The notes under the pieces: model-generated
What the model was told of the DNA's origin: nothing
What the model saw: the letters and a program-made list of their open reading frames with translations, nothing else
The model's database searches: none
Source: Liolophura sinensis
Lineage: Eukaryota; Mollusca; Polyplacophora; Chitonida; Chitonidae
DNA length: 64,000 nucleotides
Reading direction: 5' to 3'
Assembly: GCF_032854445.1 (NCBI RefSeq)
Contig: NC_088305.1
Coordinates: forward strand, 8,003,606-8,067,605
In this document: positions 45,640 to 57,579 of the stretch, one piece after another
How positions within the stretch are numbered: the stretch's first letter is position 1
How the letters are laid out: each line of letters opens with the position of its first letter
Program-made: the position numbers and the translations under genes

Positions 45640-46350
45640 ACCCAGTGATATTCCAGGCATGAATTCCCAATCAAAGTTCAAATTCGTAGTCCATGAATGA
45701 GTTCCAGGTCAAATAACAATTAAACAGGGTATCTCAGTCGCGCTTTGATTGCAACTGTCATAAAGGTGTCATGCAGATGTAATGAGCATGTCTGCCTTTA
45801 CGGCCCCTAGCCCCAGGTTAAGCGGTATAAGATACAGTTAAAAAATGACGAGCGTTACAGACCTTAACCGAACAGATTCTGATTCAAAAGGAACGGACTA
45901 TTACGTCTTTCCCTTTAATATGTAAGGATCTCATACTACAAGAAGTGCCATCTATGATGTTACACATGACATGCTGGTCTGTTTAAAAGCTGTCTGCAAG
46001 ATAGACGGTTACACTCGGCACGCAGCGCCATCTATGTTGTTAAATACCATGTAAGAGATAGATATGTACATAAGGATAACAGCGCCGTCTATGTGGTTGA
46101 TCACAATGCAGATCGCCAGAGATTCTGAACTCTTTGTCCGTATCTGCCAACAAGATTTTGCTCATTGTAAAATTTAAGTAACTTAGAATGAAGGCGTTTG
46201 ACGAAGTATCATTGACAAACTAGTTTTTGAACTAACTTGTGACGCAGATTAAAGTCATCACAATTTACGCAAGATCTGACAATTGCTGCAAGGCGAGATA
46301 TGTACATGCCATATGCAGGACCCTTTGGTATATTGCTATCCATATAAGAA
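45640..46350 (-). mobile_element. Penelope-like element 3' end, inverted relative to 5.0-7.3 kb
   Basis: 46350-46140 (-) corresponds to the end of the reverse transcriptase at 6780-6920, 46140-45780 to the 3' tail with its AGATGGCGC-like motifs, and 45750-45640 to the segment just beyond it (7290-7400). The copy is therefore longer than the element itself and shares flanking sequence. Confidence 0.65.
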
Positions 46351-46529
46351 TAATTTGCAATATCTTTCATTTAAATATCGGCAAACGTACTAAATCATTT
46401 ATACTGAATGCTTTAAGGCATGTACATACTAACTTTATGACACATGTAATTCTTATTGCACTGACATCATTTATACATTTGTTGCAGAAAAAGGACGAAG
46501 GGTTACTAACTGTAACTCCAGGATAATTA

Positions 46530-47740
46530 AACATCTAATGGACGGATTTTTTTTTCTGTGGATGGGCTGTAAGTGACTGGATTATCTGGTGCATTTTTGG
46601 ATACACCTGTCCACAAGCCACTAAGATGTAAGTCATTTTCTTGATTCTCTTTTAATTTAGTGGCCATATCCACCTGAGCTGCAATTTATAGTATGGCAAA
46701 ACACTTTTAAAGAGGCTTGTTAGGAAAAATGTTTGAAAATGCTATAATTTCCTGCTGTGTATATGTGAAAAACAGAGAGTTTACCTAATTTTGGTCATCA
46801 TACATCGCTTCAAGCTTGAGTAAAATATTTATTCCAAGTCACCTGGAAAATGTGAACTTTGAGCCTGGAAATTTTAAATGTGTATGAACTCTGTTCTTTG
46901 CAGTCTCTGATATGCTTTCTTCTTTATTGTTATTGCTCATACCATTATTGTATCGTATATTATGATTTATTGGTGTAAATAAAAATTTTAATTGAGCTTT
47001 GGCACATATGACGTACGAGTTATTAGCAAGTTATTAGTATGAGTTTTCTGCAAGTTGTTATGATGTAATTTATAAGCGAGGTATTTGCAAGTTGTTCATA
47101 CAAGTTCTTAACAAGTTGTTCATTAGCTCTCATCTCATTTGTATGCGAAAATTAACACGACAGGCTCGTTTCTGAAATAACAAACACATTGTTTTTTTGC
47201 CTGACACGGCGAGCTTTCAGATGGACACCTTGATAAAAATGGAATCGGCAAAATTAAATGATTGTCGGTGACGAATCCTAAATTGAACGCTGCGCAACTG
47301 ATGCTGCTATAGATATCAAGTGCAAAAAACGACAGTAAAAATGATGGTAACGAGAGATGCCCCTCAACCCCCGTTTGTTTTGATGTCGCTCTGTAACTCT
47401 CCGTCCTTCAGCATATCAGTAGCAGAAATACATACTGTAACTATCAATACCCCTATATCGGCACAGTTTTCATTTTTGTGTTAAAAGTAAATTTTCATTG
47501 ATCCTTGCATGTCAGTATTTTAAAATAGTCGACTTCTTCCTCCTATTTATGATGCATGTATTATTTCCTTGGATTCATTTATATCCAGTCCTGAACTATT
47601 TCAGTCAAAAGAGCTAGATCTCCAAAATAGGGACAGTAACCCGATGGGACAATTATTCGGAGCTTGAAATGCGTGTTGCAGTGTACCGACTTTATGAGAA
47701 ATTGTTGGATTTTTGTTCACAGTACTGCTTTTAAAACAGT
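46530..47740. other. gene-free interval with CAAGTTGTT-type short repeats
   Basis: 47020-47135 contains five or six loosely spaced AAGTT(A/G)TT(A/C)AT-like words. Otherwise AT-rich with nothing recognised. Confidence 0.4.
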
Positions 47741-47769
47741 TTTACAAGAATGAAAGCATAAGAAATAAT

Positions 47770-50040
47770 TCAGAGGACGTTCGTGACATGTTTTGAAACT
47801 TGGCTTGCAGGTTGCTGCCCATGAAACCAGCTATATAATAGTAATATAGTATACTGAAAAAACAGACTTGTAAGAGCAAGTATTCGCCTATCAGGAACTT
47901 GCTTTTGTGTGACACAGGTTTGCACTGAGTGGGCACAATTGGTTGAAATAATTACGCTGGTATAATTGCTTGTTGATCGATTTAGGCTATCAATACTTTC
48001 CAAAGATTGATTGCCTATAGTCTGAGAGTTTAACGAATTGATTGCAGTTTTGATGTCAATGTTGTCTGAATAAATCCTTACGGACATGCAAGTCCATCAG
48101 GTCATTTAACCTAGACTGTATCATGGTGGACCGCAGGTACGAGTTTAGCCTACGGAGAGCAGAGAAAGACCTTTGGCTTGTTGCATTTGTGGCTGGCATA
48201 ACAAGAATCACACGAAGTACAGTGCAAACCTTGGAGAAAAAGGTCGTATCAGAAAAAAGAGAAATCAGGGACTTCAAATCAACTGGTGAGTTTGTATCTG
48301 AGTAATTGCTCTCTGTTTATCAAAATCTGATGTGCAGAATGCTACCACGGCTTCTAGTTGCTGACTGTACTCTTTATTATTGCAGGCATTCAAGAACAGA
48401 TCCTGAAGATTTCTATGTTGTCGAAACCCCGGCTGATCAAACCTGTCTTGAATTGCATTAATGATACAATCAAGAACATCAAAGTACTGTTGCCTGTGAA
48501 CCTCTCGCGGCGTCTGAGGGAATGCCCTGTCCCTTGGCCAAGTTCCTATCTTGATGGCGTCTTACTTTTGCGCGGTAACACGGGATCTTCTGCGTCAAAT
48601 GATTTTGCGTTTTAGAGAACCTTCTCGTAAAACAGGTCAAAATCTCGGTTTTGCCAAACAGTCAAAGAAGCAATTTCTTGACCTACTGCTGCTGACAAAT
48701 ATGGACTTTGTAATGTTTTACTAAAATTTTCTTAAGTGCTTAAGAACGAGGTGTGTGACTGCACTGCAATAATCCTAGCTTTCACTTCAGTGTCCGTCGC
48801 ACATTGTAGTGCCTCTTCCCACAGATTAAATAAAACCTCATAGTTATCAAGAATGCTCCCCAGTGAATTTGCACGGACAGTCGAGCGTGTAGGACAAAGT
48901 ACTCTAATTCCAGGTGTATCGGGTTGAATATTAGTTTTCAGGTTATCAAACAATGAATGAATGATTATGGCTTCACGCCTGGGTGAGTATTTAATCAATT
49001 TACAAATTTCGTGTGTAACTTCCAAAGCGTCTTTAGTAGCTTTTACCTCTTTGATTGGCATCGTTACACACAAGATTTAATGCGAGGCCATAACAGTGTG
49101 TAAACAACTCTTTCGGTTCCAACTCCTGTAACCTGACAGCCACGCCGGATTTTCTCCCACTCATATTGCTCGCGCCATCATAACGTTGCCATCTGCATTT
49201 TTCTTTTGATACATTTATTCTACAAAGAAAATTACTTGTACCAAAGTTTAAGCACTGATGTCATCAACCTTTGTAATCCCCCAAGGAAATTTTCCTGGAC
49301 AATAAAATCCTCTCCTACCGACCTAAAAACTACCACGACCAGGTCATGATTGGAAACAGCTAACTTATCGTTTATTATACAATAAAACTCGGGGCGATGG
49401 ATAGACCTCAGAATTTCATTCATGACCTGTCTTTAAAGAACACGAAACATTTCATTCTGAATGTCATGTGATACATACTTTTTTGATTTCTTTTTGAACC
49501 ACCCGTAGAAGAGACGGGTCGTCACTTCCACGCCAAATAAGAAAGCTGCGTGAAATTCCCATCGTCTTCATCTGCAGCAGTACTGCCTGCACTTTATGGT
49601 AAATCTTGTCGACATAAGTGACGTATATTTTCAAATATTTTATACATAATGCGTCTATTTTCCGCGTTTTCTTCAGCATGCGCTTGACTGAGGGATTCGC
49701 CAATATATCTACTCGTTGCAGGTAAGATAATGAGACGTTCAACGGCTTCGCTATGACACTTGGTAACTTCGTGTTTTCTAAATACGCCATGTGCTTCTTT
49801 CCAGTTGCTGAAACCTTTAGATATCAAAGTGGGCTCAGCCTTACTGCTGGAGGATAACCTTGACGAAAAAGTTGCGTTTTGGCATGCAAAACAGAAAGCT
49901 AAGTCGGTATTTTCTTGATTACGCAACCAGGTGTATTTATCAAACCATTCCGTTTGAAACTTTCGTTTGGCGATTTTTTTCAAACTCGTGGAACCGAAAA
50001 TCAGACGATCTGGGTTGGTTGGGAGTAGATGACACAAGTG
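47770..50040 (-). pseudogene. hAT-type transposase (TTF/ZMYM1-like)
   Basis: Right to left: a TTF-type zinc-finger region (50037-49600) with KFQTEWFDKYTWLRNQ, AFCFACQNATF and FSNWKEAHGVFRKHE...CH; a segment with SDDPSLLR near 49510; PEFYCIINDKLAVSNHDLVV (about 49390), the start of the RNase H-like core; TKDALEVTHEICKLIKYSPR, RVLCPTRSTVRANSLGSIL and LWEEALQCATDTEVKARI (49073-48740); and the C-terminal dimerisation motif MPATNATSQRSFSALRRLNS, LRSTMIQSRLNDLMDLHV (48200-48080). Order and motifs are those of ZMYM1-like hAT transposases. The pieces lie in different frames, so the gene is broken. Confidence 0.78.
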
Positions 50041-50199
50041 TCGTGCGAGTATGCTGTGGGGTTATTTGGGACCCAGATGTCAAAGGCTCGTTGTCACCGC
50101 ATTGAGGGTATTCTTCTACAGCCTCTGCCGGAGGAGACGGATTCTGACGATTTTCTGAACGTGATTTTAGAGAGGAATACTTTAGAATAGACATTTCGA

Positions 50200-51437
50200 C
50201 TTTTTATCTTCGAAATAATTAAGCGTGAGTGAAACGAGCAATGATTTAACCAAATTGCAGTCTGAGCACTTCTACAAATTAGCCTCCAGCAGTAATGGAA
50301 TCAGCCGGTTACTGGACGGTATTTATACACAGGTTGTTATATCAAAACAGCGCCATCTGTTCTGCCACAATACAGCGGCATCTGTGCAGTCTGCTGACGG
50401 CCCACAGATTCAATCTCTTTAAAGTGGGTATATTATCTGCAAATGCATACTCTTTGGGACTTTCAATATAGATGGCGGCATCATTTTTCGATATGTATGA
50501 TCGTTTTAGCCCCGAATTTCGAAAATTTATTTGGCACTAGGTGACAAAATACTTATATACATTGCCGAAAGATGTATTACTCGAGGTCCAATTTTCGCTA
50601 CCTAGTGGATGTTTGACGCCCATATTACACCCCAACATTTGCTTTTTTCTTCGCCATTGGACACCGATATGTGTGTGAATAGTAAGAATTCAGCACTTCA
50701 TATATCTTAATGCAGTTCCTAATTTTAGACGCCAGAAATCGCTTTCAACGTCTCTGCTCCCGTCTAGCGACCCCCAGCTTCCGGGGCCAAGGCGGCCCCA
50801 TGGACCCTCGCCTATTGGACTGACATAGTCGGGGCAATCATAATTTGCTTCCGCCGCCCCTGACGTGAATGGATTTTATGCATTGCAGACTATTATGTGT
50901 ATTCTGCTGTCAATGGAAATTGATATAAGGTCATTTTCAACAAAATCCTGTTGCTGTAATTTAAATCATGAAATAATCTGAGACAAAATACAATCGAAAT
51001 GAGATCAGTTTTGCGTGATTTTTAGTTACCAGTATGCGACAAACAGTCGCAAAATTGTCGGATCGACATTTGAAAGCATTTGAATGTCGCGTCAATAAGT
51101 GCCAAAATATCGCAAGACCATCATCGCTAGGCAAACGGGTTTCATGTCGAGATATAGTGGATGCAAGCACCCTTTCGTCAAATCTTGGTATAAAACACGC
51201 GGAGGGAATTTAAAGAGTTCAACGCCTCAGCTCAGAGGTTAGATTTGTTTTCTTGAAAACCAGTTCAAACACCAAGCTGATCTGAACGCACTGCGAGAAG
51301 TAGTGCGGCTGCAATTCTGTAATAATGGCAACATATTTTTTATCATTAAAACTTCAGTCTCGCAAAAATCCTAGTGCTTCGTTGTATTCTGGAGTCTGGA
51401 GTTGGAGTAGAAGTAGGCAGATCTGGGACTATTTTTT

Positions 51438-51522
<85 letters not shown>

Positions 51523-52203
51523 CACGCAGATATTAAACAGGGTAGATGGTTGGTAAAACGCTGGTGCTGATCCTTGCACTTTGACAATTTTGGTTAAAAA
51601 CTTAAATATTCCTCTTGCGATTCCTCTGGATACGAATACGATTGAATCAAAATAACTGTAATCAAACGCAGATGATTCCACTAGCGTGGAAATAGATACA
51701 TTTCTTTCTCACCGGGCATCTCGTCCGATAGTTTCAATCGTTCCATGTAGCGATTCGTCCGACTTTGCCGTCCGGAAAGAAGTGTGGACATCCAGCCAGT
51801 GCCTGTTTTGATCGGTTATGATCAAGCGACCTAGTTTCACCCCACGTGGACTAGCAAAAAGGCACGATAATTTTTGTTTCCGCATATGTCTTTACGCACA
51901 AATACACAAATACAACTGCAGCATTCGCATCTGTTTCCAACCAAGTAGAAACTTAGGTTATCAGTGATCTCAAACGGCACTCTATTGATGCAAAACAGTA
52001 GTTCCAAATATCCAACGATGACATGGTTAGTATTGTGAAAGCGAGGAATGTGACGGAACACAGCCGGTAGGTAGTGTTCTTGGTGTTGACGAGCGTTTCA
52101 TACCCCTGTATGTAATTGTCGCAGATCAGATCTTGAACAATTCATGATAAAATTTTTGTCTTTGGAGTACGAATCCTGGATTAGACTGTAGCCCCAACTC
52201 GAC

Positions 52204-52235
<32 letters not shown>

Positions 52236-53080
52236 TCCTCCTCCCCATGGAGTCAGAAGGCGTAAACTGGGTTGCCTCTGTTAGCCGGTAAGCGATACGA
52301 CGGCCATTCTGTTGTAGCGCCCCTGGAGTCGGATGGTGTTAACTTTGATGTCAAAGAGAATCAAGTGTGTACATTTCTGTTTATGCAGAAGCCTGCAAAA
52401 CGGGCTGAATGGTCAAGAAAACAGTTTACTGCACTTAAAATTAATCATGGAATCTGATAATAATTTGATGCTTCAATTTTTGATTAAAAAAGGAATTAAC
52501 GCTGTAGGCCACCCACATTTTTAAACAATAGTTTGGTCATGTAGACAAAGGGGTTGCCCGCAAACCAATATAGGCCTATTTTCCCGAACCGCTTAGCAGG
52601 AGTATATTACACACTAACTGTAATACTGGACTAGACTATGCATTTATAAAAGATAATTGTCTGCTTTGATCGAAACATGTATTTCTACTTTTTTTTGACC
52701 CAGCCAAGCTTTACGAACACTCTCCTCGTGACTTCCAGTGTAACATCTACACAAACCTCTCCCTCATTCGCTTCTGTAACACTGCAAGATTAAACCCTGT
52801 TGTTGTAGGTTATTTGTAGGCGGGAGGTTTTCATTCAACATGCAGTTCTTCAGTTTTCTAGCTGTGTCTCCAACCCTTTAAATGGTTCTGTAATAAACGT
52901 AACTTTTGCTGTGGGTTTAAGAACCACGAACGCACATTTCCAAGGAGATGTCGCGCATAAGCGGTCTGAAGAGACCTTAGTGTCTTAAGATATGGGCTAA
53001 AGACGACCTCAGGATAGTCGGATCACTGTTCAGTATGAAAAATGGAGGATATTCTTTGCCGAGACGTTAATGTAGCACCG
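50200..53080. other. gene-free interval with a (TA)n tract and a C/AC tract
   Basis: (TA)n at 51439-51519; a C-run followed by (AC)n at 52203-52232. GCGCCATCT-type words occur at 50350 and the reverse at 50470. A minus-strand frame at 52061-51837 with several cysteines is not recognised. Confidence 0.5.
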
Positions 53081-53083
53081 TGA

Positions 53084-53495
53084 CTCAGTAGTCTCCCACT
53101 AATGTTGTCCATGTGAATTAAAGTTCAAGCTGGGTTTTTCTCTGATTTTCTGCTGATAGTCGTAGGTTTTCCCCTGGCTCTACTTGGGGGGAGGGGGGGG
53201 GGGGGCGTTGTGTAAGATTTATTTATTTATTTGATTGGTGTTTTACGCCGTACTCAAGAATATTTCACTTACACGACGGCGGCCAGCATTATGGTGGGAG
53301 GAAACGGGGGGAAACCCACGACCATCCGCAGTTGCTCACCGACCTTCCCACTTACGGCCAGCAGAGAGGAAGCCAGCATGAGCTGAACTCACAGCGACCG
53401 CATTGGTGAGAGGCTTCTGGGTCATTACGCTGCGCCTGCACGCTAACCAACTGAGCCACGGAGGCCGTTGTATAAGAGAAATATTCTTGCGTTAG
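53084..53495 (+). repeat. old SINE split by a younger SINE
   Basis: 53084-53190 retains a degraded SINE head and body (ctcagtagtctcccactaatg, gaattaaagttcaagc, cgtaggttttcccc...ggctct). 53466-53495 (cgttgtataagagaaatattcttgcg) is its tail. A second SINE lies between them. Confidence 0.65.
53218..53465 (-). repeat. nested full-length SINE with target duplication
   Basis: Complete SINE in opposite orientation to its host. CGTTGTGTAAGA (53206-53217) and CGTTGTATAAGA (53466-53477) are the target duplication, one mismatch in 12. Confidence 0.88.
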
Positions 53496-53509
53496 TTTAT
53501 GAAATTTAT

Positions 53510-53640
53510 GCGTCGAAACAGACATTCGTGCAGCAGCCGTCAATCAGTAGGGAAGTTTCAGGTCAATAATCGCAAGGTCAATTCTCATAACGACATATGA
53601 CATAAACCACTCAAGAACTAAGAAACTTTATAAAGTATGA
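53510..53640 (-). repeat. FGN-CDY cassette, old copy
   Basis: Contains the cgttatgagaattgaccttgcgattattgacct and acgaatgtctgtttcgacgca landmarks. The reading frame has stops. Confidence 0.45.
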
Positions 53641-54941
53641 AACTAGAACGGAATCATTCAAAGAGAACCAGTCAACATAGCCTTACACAAATAAATGTTT
53701 GCACAAACTTACTCTTGCAACAAAATTCAAAACTTTGTATGATGTTAAATATAAGATCAATGTAGATCTATTAACGGAATGTCAACAACCTGCGGAGTGG
53801 AAACGAAAGAGAATGGCTGAAATAAATGCGAAGAGTTTTAAACAAAACGCTTTTAATAATTTGTCACATTGATAAATTCCGACGTCATAGAGAAGCCATT
53901 TGAGCACCAAATAACAAATTTGACAGGAAGAGTAAAACTTATGTTCCGTTCACATTTCAAGAGAAGTAAACCCTTGAGGTCTACACAAGTGTGAATTCTC
54001 GTCAGTATCTTGGAAAATACGGAAAAGGATTCGTTTAACACACTATTTAAACTTAAACTACACTATTCTGACATGGTTTGAGTCTAAATGTATTCTTTTA
54101 TGTATTTATTTGATTGATGAAAACTTCATTATGAAGAATATTTCACTTTCACGCTGGCAGTCGCCTTCTTGGCTAGAGGACTGTGGAGTAAACCACCTTT
54201 TTTTGGCAAGTAACGGACTAACTTTCCTTTGTGTGATGCGCAGATGTTTAAAGGACAAGTCCAACGACTTTGACCGGGTTTCGGTTGCTTCTAGATCGTT
54301 TTTCCTAAACTCTTAGCGCGTACCCACTTAAATTTATTTTAATATAAGCGATTAGTTTCATGCCAAAAAGGCTGTGCTGTAGCTATTTGCCAAAACATAT
54401 ATTCACAGCTTAATTCAAAGTCTTCCTCAACACTGTGATAATAGGGCTGTAATGCGTATATACAGCTCACAGGTGGTTGATTGTTATGATAATAATAATG
54501 TGCACAGAAAATATGTCTTCTCCTGGTCGTTTATGGTATAACATTTCTTATCATTGTTTATATCTAAAATCTAAAACCATGTCCCCTCCCCTGTCCACCC
54601 TTTTCAAAAAGAACACAGTATATGCACAAAAATTTAAAAAATGGGTTTGTCGCTTTAAGTAATAAGTTGACCAACGAATGCACTCGCTGTGCCAGTGACT
54701 GATGTCACCCAGAAGTGAAGCTGAGAAAAGACGATAGGTCCATAACTCATGCCAGGCCTCCTGTGGTAACAAAATAAGGTCCAGTATAAAAATGGCGCCC
54801 TGTATGTATGTATGCTTGAAGTTTTACGTCATACTTAACAATTTTTCAGTAATATTATACAATATTATACTATAAATGTAAATGAACAGTAATAGACAAA
54901 TCTCAGATCCGTTTTAGCTGTGTAGTGTGTAGAACACATAC

Positions 54942-55008
<67 letters not shown>

Positions 55009-55533
55009 CTAGATAAGTCTAATAAAACTCCGATTTGGCGAATAAAATAAATTGTGCACCATGCTAGGTCAATGTACCAACACACTCACCTGTGTTAAAC
55101 CCTGGAGCTGTTGGATGTAGCGGAGAACTTTCATCCCACTCTGGCTGACATGAAGTACCTGATTTTACCCCACACCACAAGCTCCAGGCACTTACAACTA
55201 GCACGAGTAACACACACACTGCTGGGCATCTAAAAATGTGACATTTTCACAAATCTGTGTGAATTCTAAGCAAATACGCATCAACCGGAACCGCATGGTC
55301 ATATTCTACTTATTTTGTACAGGTTACTACCTACCATTTGTTTTCTACACAATACAAAAACGTGATTAAGAAATAACCTTTTTCTTCCCATGATATCTAT
55401 TAGTTTAAATCATATTTATAGGGTAAGTCATGAGTATGTCATTGATGTTTTACACCGTATTCAAGAACATTTCACCACGGCGGTTCAGTATTTGAGCACG
55501 ATGCGTTATTTCCGTTCTAACAAAGCACATGAA
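53641..55533. other. gene-free interval with (TA)n and SINE scraps
   Basis: (TA)n at 54945-55006. Weak SINE scraps at 54098-54180, 54811-54850 and 55436-55485. No gene recognised. Confidence 0.5.
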
Positions 55534-55796
55534 TTATTTATTTGATTGGTGTTTTACGCCGTACTCAAGAATATTTCACTTATACGACGGCGGCCAGCAT
55601 TATGGTGGGAGGAAACCGGGCAGAGCCCTGGGGAAACCCACGACCATCCGCAGATTGCTGGCAGACCTTGCCACTTACGGCCGGAGAGGAAGCCAACATG
55701 AGCTGGACTTGAACTCACAGCGACGGCATTGGTGAGAGGCTTTTGGGTTATTACGCTGCGCTAGCGCGCTAACCGACTGAGCCACGGAGGCCCCCC
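55534..55796 (-). repeat. full-length SINE
   Basis: One of the best-preserved copies, head through tail, with few differences from the apparent consensus. No clear target duplication because of the adjoining C-rich tract. Confidence 0.92.
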
Positions 55797-56703
55797 TCCC
55801 CACCCCCCACAGTAAGAGTCAAATACAGTTGTTTCATTTGACCTCATATAATTGGACTAAACTTTAGAAGTTGTGGAACTATGTCTTAAGCTAAATATGC
55901 AACTGACAAACAAAACTATTGATTAAAAAGTAATATTGATACATATTGACTTCAAATTAATCAATACACACACATTTTTAAAATTTTCAGTTTCTCTTAA
56001 TTTGGACTTTTTTGTCCTTTGGCTGTAAATTGGACATCCGATTAAAGGTATGAAAAACCGACTGCATGTGACCCTGGATCACTTGATATAAATTGTATGT
56101 TTTGTTCTCACTACTTGGCGTGTTTTCTCACAATTTTACGCCTATATTATTTTGTTAATCCATTTTGTAGACAAAAAGACAATTGACTGAGTAAGGTGAA
56201 CAAGAGCTGCCTGTCACCCATATATTCCGAGTAGGGTGGAAAGTCACCTTCAGGTTTCATCGAAAATATGTCACATTTAAAGGGTAATGCTATTCTAAAA
56301 AAGTACGTATTTTATTATTAATATATGCTGTTTACGTTCACATTTGTTGACAAAGGACTCCGTGCAACTATATGCTTAATCGCCCCATGGATCTTCCTCA
56401 GATCTGCTCACGTCAACGTGGAAAACGTACATATTTTTACCTGCATTTAGCTTTCATCTGAAGTATCTCTTTTAACTTTCATCCACATTTATTGTAGTAC
56501 TTGAAGGGTCGTGCGATATATACCCTGACAAAACACTGTATATACAAACAAAACTCCTTTCTGTGTGAATTAGCTTCTTAGTAATGTTCAGCACTTTATT
56601 AGTCGTTATAATGTGTAATGGCAGGAATCCAAAACAAGCCTTCTGCATATTTGTTTATTTATTTATTTCTTATATGAACGATAACAATGGACTGTATCTC
56701 GTA

Positions 56704-56935
56704 TATGGTTTTAGCGCTGTTGGTCACGACTATCAGACCCTTGACCAAAAAGGTCGCCAATTCGAATCCAGCTCTCGCTTTTTCGGGTGTGGCTTTAAGG
56801 GAGAAGGTTTGTCCCTTATTTGTCAAAGGCCAGTAGTTTACTCCATGCATTTCGGCTTCCTCCTTCTAAAACACTTTCCGCTGTCATAAGCAGATTTTGT
56901 TTAGTACGGCGTTAAATAGCAATTAAATAAGTTGT
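56704..56935 (+). repeat. third tRNA-derived SINE type
   Basis: An A box TAGCGCTGTTGG (56712-56723) and a B box close to AATTCGAATCC (56759-56769) are correctly spaced. The body differs from the common SINE, but the 3' end (cggcgttaaatagcaattaaataagt) is similar to its tail (cggcgtaaaacaccaatcaaataaa), suggesting a shared LINE-recognised end. Confidence 0.6.
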
Positions 56936-57009
56936 AGTAAGTATTTTTCCTGTTGCTCTTTCTTTCATTTTCGGCCACGTTGGATGTCCAACAGTGGAAT
57001 TTTAAGATT

Positions 57010-57165
57010 TTTAAGTCACAAACCCATGTGTTGAAACAGACATCAATCAAAAAGAACGTTCCACAGCAATAATCGCAAGGCCATTTCCCAAATCCACGTT
57101 TATCCACCCAACTAAGAACTAAGAAAGTATATACAGTACTAAATGAAGACAGAATCATGCGATCA
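57010..57165 (-). repeat. FGN-CDY cassette copy with ATG and open frame
   Basis: In this copy the frame has an ATG before the leader (MILSSFSTVYTFLVLSW) and continues VDKRGFGKWPCDYCCGTF and DVCFNTWVCDL without a stop to 56901. It therefore keeps the leader-plus-Cys layout despite strong divergence from the 37.8 kb copy. Confidence 0.45.
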
Positions 57166-57434
57166 AGAGAAGCAGTCAAAAGTTTTCAATGATGTTAACA
57201 AAGCACAATCAACGTTCTAGGTGGATGAGTCATGTGAGTGCTCAAGTCGTGTACCATGCTACTACACAAGATAAACACGGTTAAAACGATGAATATAAAA
57301 CCTCCGAGAACAGACACAATCGTGAAGCAAAGAGCGAGAGGTTCTGGACCCTGTGCATATTTACTTGCAAGAAAATTATACTCTTTGTAGTACAAAAGCA
57401 ATTTAAAATGCACGTTTTTGGAATCTGAAGGCGT

Positions 57435-57560
57435 TTGATGTAATAACCTTGGCACACTGCGTGTAGTTTTTGCAGTAATAACTTTTGACGTTGATTAAAA
57501 TCGTCATATAAACCCAGGATCTAACAAATGCTACAAGGCGAGTATGTAGGTACGATATGA
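57435..57560 (-). mobile_element. Penelope-like element scrap
   Basis: Matches the end of the reverse transcriptase at 6780-6900 (DDFNQRQ-like and GYYIKRL segments), in the same arrangement next to an FGN-CDY cassette as at 7 kb and 45-46 kb. Confidence 0.4.
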
Positions 57561-57579
57561 AGGACCCTGTGAATATTGA

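Noticed and set aside
47020-47135. CRISPR-like or satellite array from CAAGTTGTT words
   Set aside because: Spacing and sequence are irregular and the genome is eukaryotic.
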